Positions 25,691 through 34,511 of a DNA stretch of 64,000 bases are shown in pieces. Below the pieces are notes generated by a model. That model made no database searches. It was not told the origin of the DNA and was given only the letters and a program-made list of their open reading frames with translations. The stretch covers positions 1 to 64,000 of the forward strand of contig JAUXXW010000083.1 of assembly GCA_030684775.1 (NCBI GenBank). The letters run 5' to 3'. The position numbers and the translations under genes were made by a program. Every line of letters starts with the position of its first letter. Position 1 is the stretch's first letter. The DNA comes from Pseudomonadota bacterium. GTDB taxonomy: Bacteria; Pseudomonadota; Gammaproteobacteria; Burkholderiales; Thiobacillaceae.

Positions 25691-27139
25691 TTACTTGGCC
25701 GATACGCCGAGTGCCTTGACCGTCTCCATATTCATATAACCATCCATCGGCAGACCCTTGGCTTTCTGGTAGGCGGCGACCGCGCTCATGGTCTGGGCGT
25801 CCGAGTTTCCGGAGATCGCGCCTTGATAGAAGCCGGCTGCCTGCAAAGCCTTCTGGATTTCCGCGATTTTTTCCGGCGTGGCGTTGACGTCACAGAGGAT
25901 CGGAGTCCAGTACTCCTGCACCGGGCAGACCATGGTTTCCTGCGCGACGTCGTTGTATTCGGCGGGAATCACGGTGCGCACTTCGCGGGCGGGCGACACC
26001 AGCTTGGTGACCTCACGTTCCGCGTATTCAGCCGGAACCGGGATGCGCTTCTCGGTGGCGGGCTGGACCATGGTCATGATTTCACGCTCGTAGTCGACCG
26101 GAACCACCTTGGTAAGGGTGGTGGCGGGCTTGACCAGCTTGGTGACTTCACGCTCGGCATATTCGGCGGGAATCTCGACGGTGCGCGTCGTGGCCGGGGA
26201 CTTCAGTACCTGCTTTTTGACCGTCTTGTATTCCGCCGGGACATCCTCGTAGCGAACGGTCGCCGAGGATTTGACCACCTGGCGGGTGACGTCCTCGTAC
26301 ACAGCCGGAACCTCGACAAGACACATCACCTGACCGGTCTTCTCGTCGATTTTCTGCAGGCTGGTCTGTGTGCCGGGTTTCCAGGTGGTGTAGGCCTCGC
26401 GCACCAGTTTCTTCTCGGTGACGGTTTCATACACGGCGGGGACGTCGATGGCATTCTTCGAAGCCGGCTTGACCAAGACCTTTTCCTCGGCGGCCTCATA
26501 CACGGCGGGAACTTCTTCCAGACGGGTGCTGGCCTCCTTGACCAATACGCGCTCCTTGACCGTCTCGTATACGGCCGGAACCACTTCCTGGATTTCCTCG
26601 CTCTGGACGTGAACCTTCACGGCCTTGTACACGGGCGGAACGATTTCGATGCGCTCGCTGGCTTCCTTGACCAGCACGCGTTCCTTGACGGTCTCATACA
26701 CGGCCGGAATGGTTTCGATGCGCTCGCTGGCTTCCTTGACCATCTTGCGGACATTATCGGTACGGAAGGTGGCGGCTTTGGCTACCTTGGCGAAGCATTG
26801 GCCTGCCTGGGCATTCGACGGCACGCTGTCGCCGGCGATGGAGCCGGCCGGCAGCGGGCAAGGATTTGGTGCCGGCGCCAGCTTGGCGACCGGTTTGGGC
26901 GCGGGCTTGGGCGCGGCTTTGGGGGCGGGCGCCGGAGCCGGTTTGTCGACCGCGCACGGCGCCTCCAGAATGCCCTTGCCTGGGCAGCCGATGGTTCCGT
27001 ACAGGTTGGCCCCGGTCGTGACGCCCGTGCTGCTGGCGGCGTTGGAGGGATCGTAATAGGGGCCGGCTTGCGCGTTGCCGATTCCGGCGGTAGCCAGGGC
27101 GATACTCAAAGAACTCAGAACCAGTAGTGTGTTTCGCAT
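25691..27139 (-). CDS. Exported repeat protein with C-terminal peptidoglycan-binding domain
   Basis: This 482-residue protein has a signal peptide (cleavage near GIGNAQA) and an Ala-Pro-Lys-rich linker at about residues 67-92. About eleven tandem units of roughly 23 residues follow, each built around VPAVYETV or IPAEYxxx and ending in VLVKEAS or VKPAT. It ends in a PG_binding_1 domain (TPEKIAEIQKALQAAGFYQG, then TMSAVAAYQKAKGLPMDG). It is probably anchored to peptidoglycan by the end domain. The repeats, with alternating hydrophobic and charged residues, look beta-stranded and fibrous. A clear terminator follows. Function is unknown; a stalk, adhesin or envelope spacer is possible. Confidence 0.8.
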   Translation of the reverse strand: MRNTLLVLSSLSIALATAGIGNAQAGPYYDPSNAASSTGVTTGANLYGTIGCPGKGILEAPCAVDKPAPAPAPKAAPKPAPKPVAKLAPAPNPCPLPAGSIAGDSVPSNAQAGQCFAKVAKAATFRTDNVRKMVKEASERIETIPAVYETVKERVLVKEASERIEIVPPVYKAVKVHVQSEEIQEVVPAVYETVKERVLVKEASTRLEEVPAVYEAAEEKVLVKPASKNAIDVPAVYETVTEKKLVREAYTTWKPGTQTSLQKIDEKTGQVMCLVEVPAVYEDVTRQVVKSSATVRYEDVPAEYKTVKKQVLKSPATTRTVEIPAEYAEREVTKLVKPATTLTKVVPVDYEREIMTMVQPATEKRIPVPAEYAEREVTKLVSPAREVRTVIPAEYNDVAQETMVCPVQEYWTPILCDVNATPEKIAEIQKALQAAGFYQGAISGNSDAQTMSAVAAYQKAKGLPMDGYMNMETVKALGVSAK

Positions 27140-27292
27140 TGTTGCTCTCCTTGAACGTAGAAAACTTGCCTAATGAAATAGCGGTAATTGTGAATCGTGA
27201 TTGTGAACCGAAAGCCGCCTGTTCTCAGTGGCGGCCATCACCCAACTTCAGTGTCAGCCTGGTTATTCCCGGAATGACACAGCCAACCTGCC

Positions 27293-28018
27293 TCATGAGG
27301 TCAACGCCTCGCGGAACAAAGCATCCGAGTTCAGCACGATCAAGGTGCCGTGGTCATATTCGATGAGGCCGGTTTCGACCCAGAGGCGCAACTGGCGGTT
27401 CACGCTTTCCCGCGAGACGCCGACCAGATGGCCGAGTTCTTCCTGTGACAATTTGAGGCCAATGACGATGCCTTGCGGGGTCACCTTGCCATATTGCTGA
27501 ACCAGATTGAGAAGGATTCGCGCCAGCCGCGCCGAGAGGTTGAGGAAACTCAGATTGCCCACCAACGTATTGGTGGCGCGCAGCCTTTGGGACATTTCCG
27601 CGATCAATTCCAGCATCACATGCGGGCGATTTTCCAGAAAGGGCAGAAAAGCCTGGCGGCGCAGCACCAGAAACTGGCAGCGCTCCATCGTGGTGACCGT
27701 GGCGCTGCGCGGCTCGCCATCGAACAGGGACATTTCGCCGAATACCTCTCCCGTGCCCAGAATGCTGAGGATGGCTTCCTTGCCTTCCTCGGATAGCAGA
27801 CTGACCTTGACTCGTCCTTCCAGGACGATGTGCAGGCTGTCGCCCGCCTGCCCCACCTGATAGATGTCTTGCCGCGCGGACGCATATTCCTGGCGGGAGA
27901 GCCCGATCAGTTCCCAGGCTTCTTCATCGGTCAGCGCCGCGAAAAGCACGCTCTTCTGGCGCAAGGCGGCCAGATCGACCAGCTTGGCCGTAACAGGGGA
28001 TTGGAGGTCGCTTGTCAT
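27293..28018 (-). CDS. Crp/Fnr-family transcriptional regulator
   Basis: This 241-residue regulator has an N-terminal cyclic-nucleotide-binding-like domain (GDSLHIVLEGRVKVSLLSEEG, then GTGEVFGEMSLFDGEPRSATV) and a C-terminal winged helix (LSQEELGHLVGVSRESVNRQLRLW). The phosphate-binding cassette FGEMSLFDGEPRSA keeps the Gly-Glu and Arg of nucleotide-binding members. The N-terminal Cys cluster of FNR is absent. It may therefore be Crp-like or respond to another ligand. It lies upstream of, and reads toward, the exported repeat-protein gene, which may be a target. Confidence 0.92.
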   Translation of the reverse strand: MTSDLQSPVTAKLVDLAALRQKSVLFAALTDEEAWELIGLSRQEYASARQDIYQVGQAGDSLHIVLEGRVKVSLLSEEGKEAILSILGTGEVFGEMSLFDGEPRSATVTTMERCQFLVLRRQAFLPFLENRPHVMLELIAEMSQRLRATNTLVGNLSFLNLSARLARILLNLVQQYGKVTPQGIVIGLKLSQEELGHLVGVSRESVNRQLRLWVETGLIEYDHGTLIVLNSDALFREALTS

Positions 28019-28119
28019 CGGAGGTCTGCAAGAAAGAAGATCATGTATATAGGTTGATTGAATTACTCGGGTAAGGGGCGCAGTCTACACCCGCCCTCCG
28101 GCAAGTCATGTGAGCTGCG

Positions 28120-29214
28120 TCATAGGTCGGTTCGGACCGCTCCCCAGTCGACCGGGAGAGGGTGGATGTCATAAGCCGGGTTGATCGCCATGGCCGCGCG
28201 CAGGGTGGTGAGGCGTTCCTTGCCGGCGGGGTGGCGGGCGAGAAGGTGAAGCAGCGCGTTCTCTCGCGCTGCCATTTTGCTGAAGAAGGTTTCCATTCCG
28301 TTTGCCGGTATCCCCGCGCGGTGCAGGCTTTTCAGGCCTTCCAGATCGGCCTCACTTTCCAGTTCATGGCTGTAGTTCAAGCTGTCCAGGTGTTCCGCCA
28401 GATTGCCCCAGACGCCTGCGGAATAGTTGCCCAGCAGCACCCCGAGAAGCGCGCGCGGGCCAACCGAATGGACCATGTTGCGCAGGGCGTGGCGCTGTTC
28501 CACATGGCTGATTTCATGGGCCAACACGCCTGCGGCTTCGCCCGCGTTGTCCGCCGCTTGGAGCAGCCCGGTGTAGACCACGATATGGCCGCCGGGCAGG
28601 GCGTAGGCATTGATCCGCGGGTCCACGGCGACATGGAATTGGTAGCGGTAGCGCGATTCGTCCGTCAGGCGTTTGCCGATTGCCGTTACTGCGGCGGATG
28701 CCGGGCCCTGTTCGGCCAGCTTGAGCGAGGGGCGCATTTGGGCGAAGACGAGATCGCCCAGGCGCTGTTCCTGTTCCAGGCTGATATGGGAGACGGCCCA
28801 ATCGCCAAGGCGGTCGGCATTGGCCCGGAACAGCCCCAGAGCCAGCAATGCCAGAAGCAGGACAACGGCGAGCAAGACCAGGCTCGGTTTGAAGCGGCGC
28901 CCCTGGCTTTTTCGCACCCGCAGGAGTTGCTGGCCTATCTCCGCCGGGGCGAGTTGCGCGAAGGCTTCCAGCGCCTCCTCGCCCTGAAGCATGGCCGAAT
29001 AGGCGCCATCGCTTGATTGCCAGGTGACCAGCCACTGACGGCCATCGTATCCCCCGGTTCGCAAAGAGAGCAGATGTGGCGGCACCAGGAACGAACCCTT
29101 GCGCAACGAAATCGCCAACGAGCCGTTCTCGAAGCGTGCCCGCGCCTTGATTCCCGCCGGGTTGAACGAGGGGCCATAGAGCAGAACTTTGAACTCGGGT
29201 ACGGGAATGCCCAT
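28120..29214 (-). CDS. M48-family membrane metallopeptidase
   Basis: This 364-residue protein has an N-terminal cytoplasmic domain (about residues 1-105, beta-rich) and one transmembrane helix (PSLVLLAVVLLLALLALGLF). A periplasm-facing M48 domain follows. The zinc motif is HEISHVEQRH, and the third ligand lies in ELESEADLEGL. PGGHIVVYTGLL upstream is typical of M48 proteins of the HtpX/BepA/LoiP type. The N-terminal domain resembles that of M48 proteins with a DUF-type cap. Substrate is unknown; outer-membrane or membrane protein quality control is likely from the family. Confidence 0.85.
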   Translation of the reverse strand: MGIPVPEFKVLLYGPSFNPAGIKARARFENGSLAISLRKGSFLVPPHLLSLRTGGYDGRQWLVTWQSSDGAYSAMLQGEEALEAFAQLAPAEIGQQLLRVRKSQGRRFKPSLVLLAVVLLLALLALGLFRANADRLGDWAVSHISLEQEQRLGDLVFAQMRPSLKLAEQGPASAAVTAIGKRLTDESRYRYQFHVAVDPRINAYALPGGHIVVYTGLLQAADNAGEAAGVLAHEISHVEQRHALRNMVHSVGPRALLGVLLGNYSAGVWGNLAEHLDSLNYSHELESEADLEGLKSLHRAGIPANGMETFFSKMAARENALLHLLARHPAGKERLTTLRAAMAINPAYDIHPLPVDWGAVRTDL

Positions 29215-29274
29215 CTGTCGGTATCAGTTATGCGCGGGCGCGTAGAATGCCCCGCTTTGGCCGAGTCTTCCAGC

Positions 29275-29883
29275 ATGAAACAGCAACTACTCGAACTATT
29301 TAATAAACGCTTCGCCTGCCACCTGTTTCAGGCTGACCGATTCATTGCCGCCGCCGACCTGGCTTATGTCCTGGAGGCGGGCCGGTTATCGCCGTCTTCC
29401 TTCGGTCTGGAGCAATGGAGATTCGTGGTGCTGACCGAGCCGCGCCACAAGCAGGATTTGCAGGCCGCCTGTTTCAATCAGCCGCAGGTGGGGAGCGCCG
29501 GCGCGGTGGTGGTGATCCTGGCCAAACTGGCCGACATGGACCCGGATTCCGACTATGTCCGCCGTCTGCTGGCGCGCGAGTATCCGGGTGACCAGTTCGA
29601 GGGCGCGTTGAAGAATTACCGTGGCTTCCATGCCGCCACCGACGTCAAGGCCTGGAGCGTCACCCAGTGCCATATCGCCGCCGCCAACATGATGACCGCC
29701 GCGACTGCCGCGGGGCTCGATTCCTGCGCCATCGGCGGTTTCGATCCGATCGAGGTGCGGCGCCAACTCGACATCGACCCGAGCCGCTTCGAGCCGGCCC
29801 TGATCCTGGCATTCGGCTATTGCGCGGCGGACGGCGGCGAGAAACAGCGCCTGCCATTGGATGAACTGGTGGAATACCGCTGA
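29275..29883 (+). CDS. Nitroreductase-family oxidoreductase
   Basis: This 202-residue FMN-dependent nitroreductase-like protein has the family start (LELFNKRFACHLFQ...LAYVLEAGRLSPSSFGLEQWRFVVL) and the later AANMMTAATAAGLDSCAIGGF and EPALILAFGYC segments. It resembles NfsB/YdjA-type enzymes using NAD(P)H. Its in vivo substrate is unknown. ATG 29275 is chosen because the upstream frame runs antisense through the M48 gene. The stop overlaps the next ATG. Confidence 0.87.
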   Translation: MKQQLLELFNKRFACHLFQADRFIAAADLAYVLEAGRLSPSSFGLEQWRFVVLTEPRHKQDLQAACFNQPQVGSAGAVVVILAKLADMDPDSDYVRRLLAREYPGDQFEGALKNYRGFHAATDVKAWSVTQCHIAAANMMTAATAAGLDSCAIGGFDPIEVRRQLDIDPSRFEPALILAFGYCAADGGEKQRLPLDELVEYR

Positions 29884-30248
29884 TGCCGCTGGCCAGGTAC
29901 AACACCTGGCTCGTCCTGGGCTGGGCGCTGGCGCTGGCGGTGGTCATCCTGTCGCTGACGCCGAAACCGCCCTCGCCGGATGTTTCCCAGATAGACAAAG
30001 TCGGCCATTTTCTCGCCTACGCGGCGTTGATGGGTTGGTGGAGCCAACTCGATACCCGCCACTGCCGCCTCGCTTTGATCTTCGTGCTCATGGGCCTGGC
30101 GCTGGAGATCGCGCAGAGCTTCACCGCCACGCGCGATGCCGATGTATTCGACATGGCGGCCAACTGTTTCGGCACCGCCGTCGGCTGGTTCGCCACCTGG
30201 CTGAAACCCGGCTGGCTGCGCGGAATCGATAACCGGCTCGCCGCATGA
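29883..30248 (+). CDS. VanZ-like membrane protein
   Basis: This 121-residue protein has three to four hydrophobic segments and the VanZ-like signature DKVGHFLAYAALMGWW, then VLMGLALEIAQSFTATRDADVFDMAANCFGTAVGWF. VanZ-like proteins are small membrane proteins of uncertain role. It sits between a nitroreductase and a DUF455 gene, overlapping both, so the three genes are likely co-transcribed. Confidence 0.85.
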   Translation: MPLARYNTWLVLGWALALAVVILSLTPKPPSPDVSQIDKVGHFLAYAALMGWWSQLDTRHCRLALIFVLMGLALEIAQSFTATRDADVFDMAANCFGTAVGWFATWLKPGWLRGIDNRLAA

Positions 30249-31027
30249 ACGTCCACGCCGCCGCCCGTGCCGTGTTCGAAGAATGCGCGGTGGAAGCCAA
30301 GCTGGCCGGTGCCGCGCGCCTGTGGGCAGCGTGGCGGGCCGGCGATCTTGCGGTGGCTGAATCGGGTTGCCCGCTCGATACCCCCGGCCGACCCGCGCGG
30401 CCCGAATTATTGCCGCCGCAAGCCATGCCCCGACGCCAGCTCAACGGCCGGGAGAACCACGCCGCCCTGATTCACGCCCTCGCGCACATCGAATTCAACG
30501 CCATCAACCTGGCCCTCGACGCGGTGCAGCGCTTCCCCGGACTGCCGCCCGAGTTCTACGCGGACTGGTTGCAAGTGGCCGCCGAAGAGGCCTATCACTT
30601 CACCCTGCTGCGCGACCACCTGCGCGCGCGGGGCAAGGAATACGGCGACTTCCCCGGACACGACGGCCTCTGGGAAATGGCATTGAAAACCGCGTATGAC
30701 CCGCTCGCGCGCATGGCCCTGGTGCCGCGCCTGCTGGAAGCGCGCGGCCTCGATGTGACGCCGGACATCCAGCGCAAGCTGAAAGGCTTTGGCGACGCGG
30801 CCGGCGCCGCCATCCTCGACATCATCCTGCGTGACGAAATCGGCCATGTCGCGGCGGGAGATCGCTGGTTCCGCTCTCTTTGCGCTGAACGTGGCCTGCA
30901 ACCGGAAACGACGTTTCGTGAACTGCTGGCCACGCCGGGTGTGCCGCGACCGCGCGGCCCATTCAACGAAACGGCGCGCCTGGCGGCCGGTTTCAGTGAA
31001 CAGGAACTCGCGGCCCTGAACAACTGA
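30245..31027 (+). CDS. DUF455 ferritin-like protein
   Basis: This 260-residue protein of the DUF455 family has a four-helix, ferritin-like diiron fold. Metal-ligand motifs are visible as HIEFNAINLALDA, AAEEAYHFTLLRDHL and RDEIGHVAAGDRW, together with ENHAALIHALAH near residue 75. MiaE-type tRNA hydroxylases and related diiron enzymes share the fold; the reaction here is unknown. The ATG overlaps the VanZ-like stop. Confidence 0.85.
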   Translation: MNVHAAARAVFEECAVEAKLAGAARLWAAWRAGDLAVAESGCPLDTPGRPARPELLPPQAMPRRQLNGRENHAALIHALAHIEFNAINLALDAVQRFPGLPPEFYADWLQVAAEEAYHFTLLRDHLRARGKEYGDFPGHDGLWEMALKTAYDPLARMALVPRLLEARGLDVTPDIQRKLKGFGDAAGAAILDIILRDEIGHVAAGDRWFRSLCAERGLQPETTFRELLATPGVPRPRGPFNETARLAAGFSEQELAALNN

Positions 31028-31122
31028 AAACGCGAAGGTGCGCGCGTCATGATTCCGCCATGGCCGAGGCATCCCTTCGGCCCATCGCGCCGCATCTGTA
31101 GCGGCTTGGTGGATGGCCTGTC

Positions 31123-31199
31123 CGTAGGTTGGGCAAAGCGCGGCGTGCCCAACAAACTGTGCGGAAATGTTGGGCACGCTTCGCTTTGCCCAACCTACG
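31123..31199. repeat. Family A palindromic repeat
   Basis: Arms CGTAGGTTGGGCAAAGCGCG and its inverse (TTCGCTTTGCCCAACCTACG) face each other across AAACTGTGCGGAAA. It occupies a quarter of the 313-base gap before the hydrogenase genes. Confidence 0.9.
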
Positions 31200-31340
31200 T
31201 TTTTCATCCCTGTCGAAGCCTCGTCAATCTGCCGAGCGCTCAACGGTACTGATTGACCATTCAATAAAACAGCAATTTCGCCGTTAATTCACTACGTTGG
31301 TTATATATCGACCGTACTGGGTGAATGGACGTGACTTGAA
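31200..31340 (+). promoter_or_regulatory. AT-rich leader of the hydrogenase genes
   Basis: This gap is notably A/T-rich for the window (ACTACGTTGGTTATATATCG near 31291-31310) and precedes the small-subunit ATG. A promoter is expected here, but no confident -35/-10 pair or sigma-54 site could be assigned. Confidence 0.25.
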
Positions 31341-32282
31341 ATGGCGACACTCTTCTGGATTCAGACCGGTGCCTGCGGTGGCGACTCGCTCGCCATCCTG
31401 AGCGCCGAGGCGCCCAGCCTGGAGGGGCTGCTGGCGGAACATGGCGTGGAACTGCTCTGGCATCCCTCCCTGTCGCACCGGCCCACGCGTCATTACGACC
31501 GACTGATTGAGCGCATCCTGGCCGGCGAACAGGCGCTGGACATGCTCTGCGTCGAAGGCAGCATCGTCACCGCGCCGCGCGGCACCGGGCTGTATGACAG
31601 CTATCACGGCCGCGCCAAGATGGATCTGGTGCGTGATCTCGCGCAACACGCCGGCGCGGTGGTGGCGATGGGTACCTGTGCCGCATTCGGCGGCGTCCAC
31701 GCGGCGCCGCCCAACCCCAGCGACTGTATCGGCCTGCAATTCGACAAGGCCGCGCCGGGCGGGCTGTTCCCGCCGGAGTGGCGTTCGCGCCGCGACCTGC
31801 CGGTGATCAATGTGGCCGGTTGCCCGGCGCATCCCCACGCCATGACCCAGACCCTGGCCTGGCTTGCCGGCGGCCTGCCCTTGCGTCTGGACGCACTGAA
31901 TCGGCCGGCGGCGCATTTCAGCACCGTGGTGCACCAGGGCTGCACGCGTAACGAGTATCACGAGTACGACGTCGAGGAGACCGAGTTGGGCGGGCGCGCC
32001 TGCCTGTTCTTCAATCTGGGTTGCCAGGGGCCGATGACTCAGGCGGTGTGCAACAGCGACCTGTGGAACGGCGTGAGCAGCAAGACCCGCGCCGGGGTGC
32101 CCTGTTTCGGCTGCACCGCGCCCACCTTCCCGCGCGATGAAGATCTGTTCCGCACCGAGAAGGTCGGCGATGTGCCCCTGCGTTTGCCGCTGGGCGTCGA
32201 GCGGCCGCGCTATATGGCTTACAAGAACCTGGCGCGGGCGGCGGCACCACGGCGGGTGAAAGACAAGAAAATGGAAACCTGA
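31341..32282 (+). CDS. [NiFe]-hydrogenase small subunit with Asp at the proximal cluster
   Basis: This 313-residue electron-transfer subunit lacks a twin-arginine signal, so it should stay cytoplasmic. The N-terminal cluster motif is C12-G-G-D15, where the usual second cysteine is aspartate. The other proximal ligands appear to be C113 (GTCAAFGG) and C161 (AGCPAH). Distal and medial ligands are H198, C201, C221 and C228, and C237, C255 and C258. A 3Cys-1Asp proximal cluster is known from the actinobacterial-type (group 1h) enzyme of Ralstonia eutropha. The CTRNEYHEY stretch also resembles that group. Group assignment remains open. Confidence 0.88.
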   Translation: MATLFWIQTGACGGDSLAILSAEAPSLEGLLAEHGVELLWHPSLSHRPTRHYDRLIERILAGEQALDMLCVEGSIVTAPRGTGLYDSYHGRAKMDLVRDLAQHAGAVVAMGTCAAFGGVHAAPPNPSDCIGLQFDKAAPGGLFPPEWRSRRDLPVINVAGCPAHPHAMTQTLAWLAGGLPLRLDALNRPAAHFSTVVHQGCTRNEYHEYDVEETELGGRACLFFNLGCQGPMTQAVCNSDLWNGVSSKTRAGVPCFGCTAPTFPRDEDLFRTEKVGDVPLRLPLGVERPRYMAYKNLARAAAPRRVKDKKMET

Positions 32283-33799
32283 TGGCCCGCATCGAACTCA
32301 AACTTGACCTCAACCGGGTGGAAGGCGACCTGGAAATCGGTGTCACCCTGGAAGATGGCGTGGTCGTGGATGCCCGCACCATCGGCACCCTCTATCGTGG
32401 TTTCGAGCAGATTCTGGTGGGCCGCGCGCCGCGTGATGCGATGGTGATCACCCCGCGCGTGTGCGGCATCTGCGGCACCGCCCACCTTTACGCGGCGGTG
32501 CTGGCCCTAGAGCAGGCCTGGAACCTGCCGGTGCCGGCCAACGCCACGCGCATCCGCAATCTCTGCCTGATGGCCGAGGGCATCCAGAACGACCTGCGCC
32601 AGACCTTCCTGTTCTTCGCGCCGGATTTCTGCAATCCGCGTTATCAGGACCACCCCTTGTTTGCCGACCTGATGGCCGCGTTCGAGCCATTCAAGGGCAG
32701 CCTGCACCGGGAAACCTTGCGGGTGACAAGGCAGGCGGTGGAGATCGTCGCCCACTTCGGAGGGCAGTGGCCGCATTCCTCCTACATGCTGCCGGGCGGC
32801 GTGGTGACGCCGCCGGACGAGCGCCGGGTGTTGGCCTGTCGCGCGGTATTGGATGAGGTACGCGCCTGGTACGAGCGGCGCATCCTCGGTGCGCCGCTGG
32901 ACGAATGGCTGGCGCTGGATAGCGCCGAGGCTTTGTTCCTCTGGCTGGATGCGCCGGAACGCGCCGCCGGCGCGCTTGGCCTGATGACCCGTTTCGCCCG
33001 CTCGCTGGACATGCACCGCCTCGGCGCCGGCACCCCGCACATGATCAGCTTCGGTTCCTGGTGCGACCCACAAAGTCCAGGTGCACACCTGCTGCCGGCC
33101 GGTTTCTACGACGGCGATACAGGGGAAATCCAGCCGCTGGATCAAGCCCTGGTCAATGAACATGTGCGCCATTCCTGGTTCCGTCCCTACGCCGGTGGTT
33201 TGCATCCCTTCGTGGGCGAGACCGTGCCCGACTATCAGCCTGATAGCGACCGCTACACCTGGGCCAAGGCGCCGCGCTACGGCGGCCGGGTGGTGCAGAC
33301 CGGTCCCCTGGCGGAATTGCTGATTGCCGGCGACCCGCTCATCACCAGCCTGCACGCCGCCGAGGGCGGCAACGCCTGGTTGCGCCAGTTCGCCCGCGTG
33401 CGCCGAGCCGGCGTGGAGTTGCTGCGGGCGCGGCAAATGCTCGAAGAATTGGCCGCCAACCTCGACGCGCCGCATTATCTGGCGCCGCCGCCGGGCGCCG
33501 AGCGCGACGGCCAGGGTTACGGTCTGGTCATGGCCGCGCGTGGCGCCCTGGGCCACTGGGTGAAGATCAAGGATGGCGTGGTGGAGAAATATCAGATCGT
33601 CACCCCCACCGCCTGGAATGCCTCGCCGCGCGACAGCTCCGGCGAGATGGGGCATTGGGAACGCAGCCTGCTTGGCGTGAAAGTGAGCGATCCGGACGAC
33701 CCGGTGGAAATCGGCCATTTGATCCGCTCCCACGACCCCTGCCTGGTCTGCACCGTGCACATGCTGGGCAGCGGCAAGAAACTGCGTTTTGCGCCGTGA
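32282..33799 (+). CDS. [NiFe]-hydrogenase large subunit
   Basis: This 505-residue catalytic subunit binds nickel through C61 and C64 (RVCGICGTAH) and C487 and C490 (DPCLVCTVH). It shares ATGG overlap with the small-subunit gene. The final 12 residues after H493 (MLGSGKKLRFAP) would be removed on maturation, consistent with a protease gene downstream. Regulatory (HupV/HoxC) large subunits usually lack this tail, so a catalytic rather than sensory enzyme is favoured. No cytochrome b, electron-transfer or hyp genes are adjacent, so its redox partner and maturation genes must lie elsewhere. Confidence 0.95.
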   Translation: MARIELKLDLNRVEGDLEIGVTLEDGVVVDARTIGTLYRGFEQILVGRAPRDAMVITPRVCGICGTAHLYAAVLALEQAWNLPVPANATRIRNLCLMAEGIQNDLRQTFLFFAPDFCNPRYQDHPLFADLMAAFEPFKGSLHRETLRVTRQAVEIVAHFGGQWPHSSYMLPGGVVTPPDERRVLACRAVLDEVRAWYERRILGAPLDEWLALDSAEALFLWLDAPERAAGALGLMTRFARSLDMHRLGAGTPHMISFGSWCDPQSPGAHLLPAGFYDGDTGEIQPLDQALVNEHVRHSWFRPYAGGLHPFVGETVPDYQPDSDRYTWAKAPRYGGRVVQTGPLAELLIAGDPLITSLHAAEGGNAWLRQFARVRRAGVELLRARQMLEELAANLDAPHYLAPPPGAERDGQGYGLVMAARGALGHWVKIKDGVVEKYQIVTPTAWNASPRDSSGEMGHWERSLLGVKVSDPDDPVEIGHLIRSHDPCLVCTVHMLGSGKKLRFAP

Positions 33800-33840
33800 T
33801 GGCTGTTCATGAATGCCAGGCCCGACCCTTTGGCGGTTTA

Positions 33841-33909
33841 TGTAGCGCCGGCATCCCGGCCGGCTCTTCCGGGCATGCCAAGGACGCCGGCAGGGATGCC
33901 GGCGCTACA
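33841..33909. repeat. Family B repeat, complete
   Basis: Arms TGTAGCGCCGGCATCCCGGC and GCCGGCAGGGATGCCGGCGC plus TACA enclose TCTTCCGGGCATGCCAAGGA. It lies between the hydrogenase large-subunit gene and the maturation protease gene. Confidence 0.85.
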
Positions 33910-33942
33910 TCCCCCGCGCGTTCAGGCAAGGATTACAAGTTC

Positions 33943-34392
33943 ATGCGCCACCTGATCGGCTTCGGCAACGACCTGCACGGCGACGACGGTTTCGGCATCG
34001 CCGTCTGCCAGCGCATGGCGGAACTGCCGTTGCCTGACGATGTACGGGTGTTCGCGGCGGGAACGCGCGGACTCGATGCGCTCGCTCTGTTCGAGGGTTG
34101 CGACGAAGCCATCATCATCGACGCCTCCGAGCCCGCCGGTCGGCCCGGCCATCTTGCTTTCCCCGATCCGGAGACTTGCGCCGAGGATTCCAGCCTGCCA
34201 GGACATGGGGCCGGTGTCGGTTACCTGCTGCGCGCGTTGTCGGCGCTGGGAACGCCTCCGCATTTGCGTGTCATCGCCGCCGAAGCGGCGGCGCTGACGC
34301 CATTCCACACGGAGCTTTCACCGGAAATGCAGGGGGCGGTGGAGGAAACCGTGGCGTTGCTGCGCGGCTGGCTGGGGGTGGACGGTGTCTGA
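33943..34392 (+). CDS. Hydrogenase maturation protease
   Basis: This 149-residue endopeptidase of the HycI/HupD family trims the C-terminal tail of the large subunit after nickel insertion. It shows the family opening IGFGNDLHGDDGFG, with nickel-binding Asp. The conserved DASEPAGRPG stretch follows at about residue 60, and GHGAGVGYLLRAL lies further on. ATG 33943 fits the family start; the longer upstream frame runs through the repeat. It follows the large-subunit gene with a repeat in between, so it probably belongs to the same operon. Confidence 0.9.
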   Translation: MRHLIGFGNDLHGDDGFGIAVCQRMAELPLPDDVRVFAAGTRGLDALALFEGCDEAIIIDASEPAGRPGHLAFPDPETCAEDSSLPGHGAGVGYLLRALSALGTPPHLRVIAAEAAALTPFHTELSPEMQGAVEETVALLRGWLGVDGV

Positions 34393-34422
34393 CGAGATGG
34401 AACGCTTCCACCACGATGCAAA

Positions 34423-34497
34423 CGTAGGTTGGGCAAAGCGCAGCGTGCCCAACAACCCGCCACAATGTTGGGCACGCTGCGCTTTGCCCAACCTACG
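34423..34497. repeat. Family A palindromic repeat
   Basis: Arms CGTAGGTTGGGCAAAGCGCA and its exact inverse surround CAACCCGCCACAATG. It lies immediately upstream of the PAS/GGDEF/EAL gene. Confidence 0.9.
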
Positions 34498-34511
34498 GTC
34501 AGGGATTGGCC

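Noticed and set aside
31341-32282. Firm assignment of the hydrogenase to group 1h
   Set aside because: The Asp ligand and CTRNEYHEY stretch fit, but size and large-subunit features were not compared with a reference set, so the group is left open.
33655-33942. Longer N-terminus for the hydrogenase protease
   Set aside because: The upstream frame overlaps the large-subunit gene in another frame and translates a repeat; the family start is at 33943.
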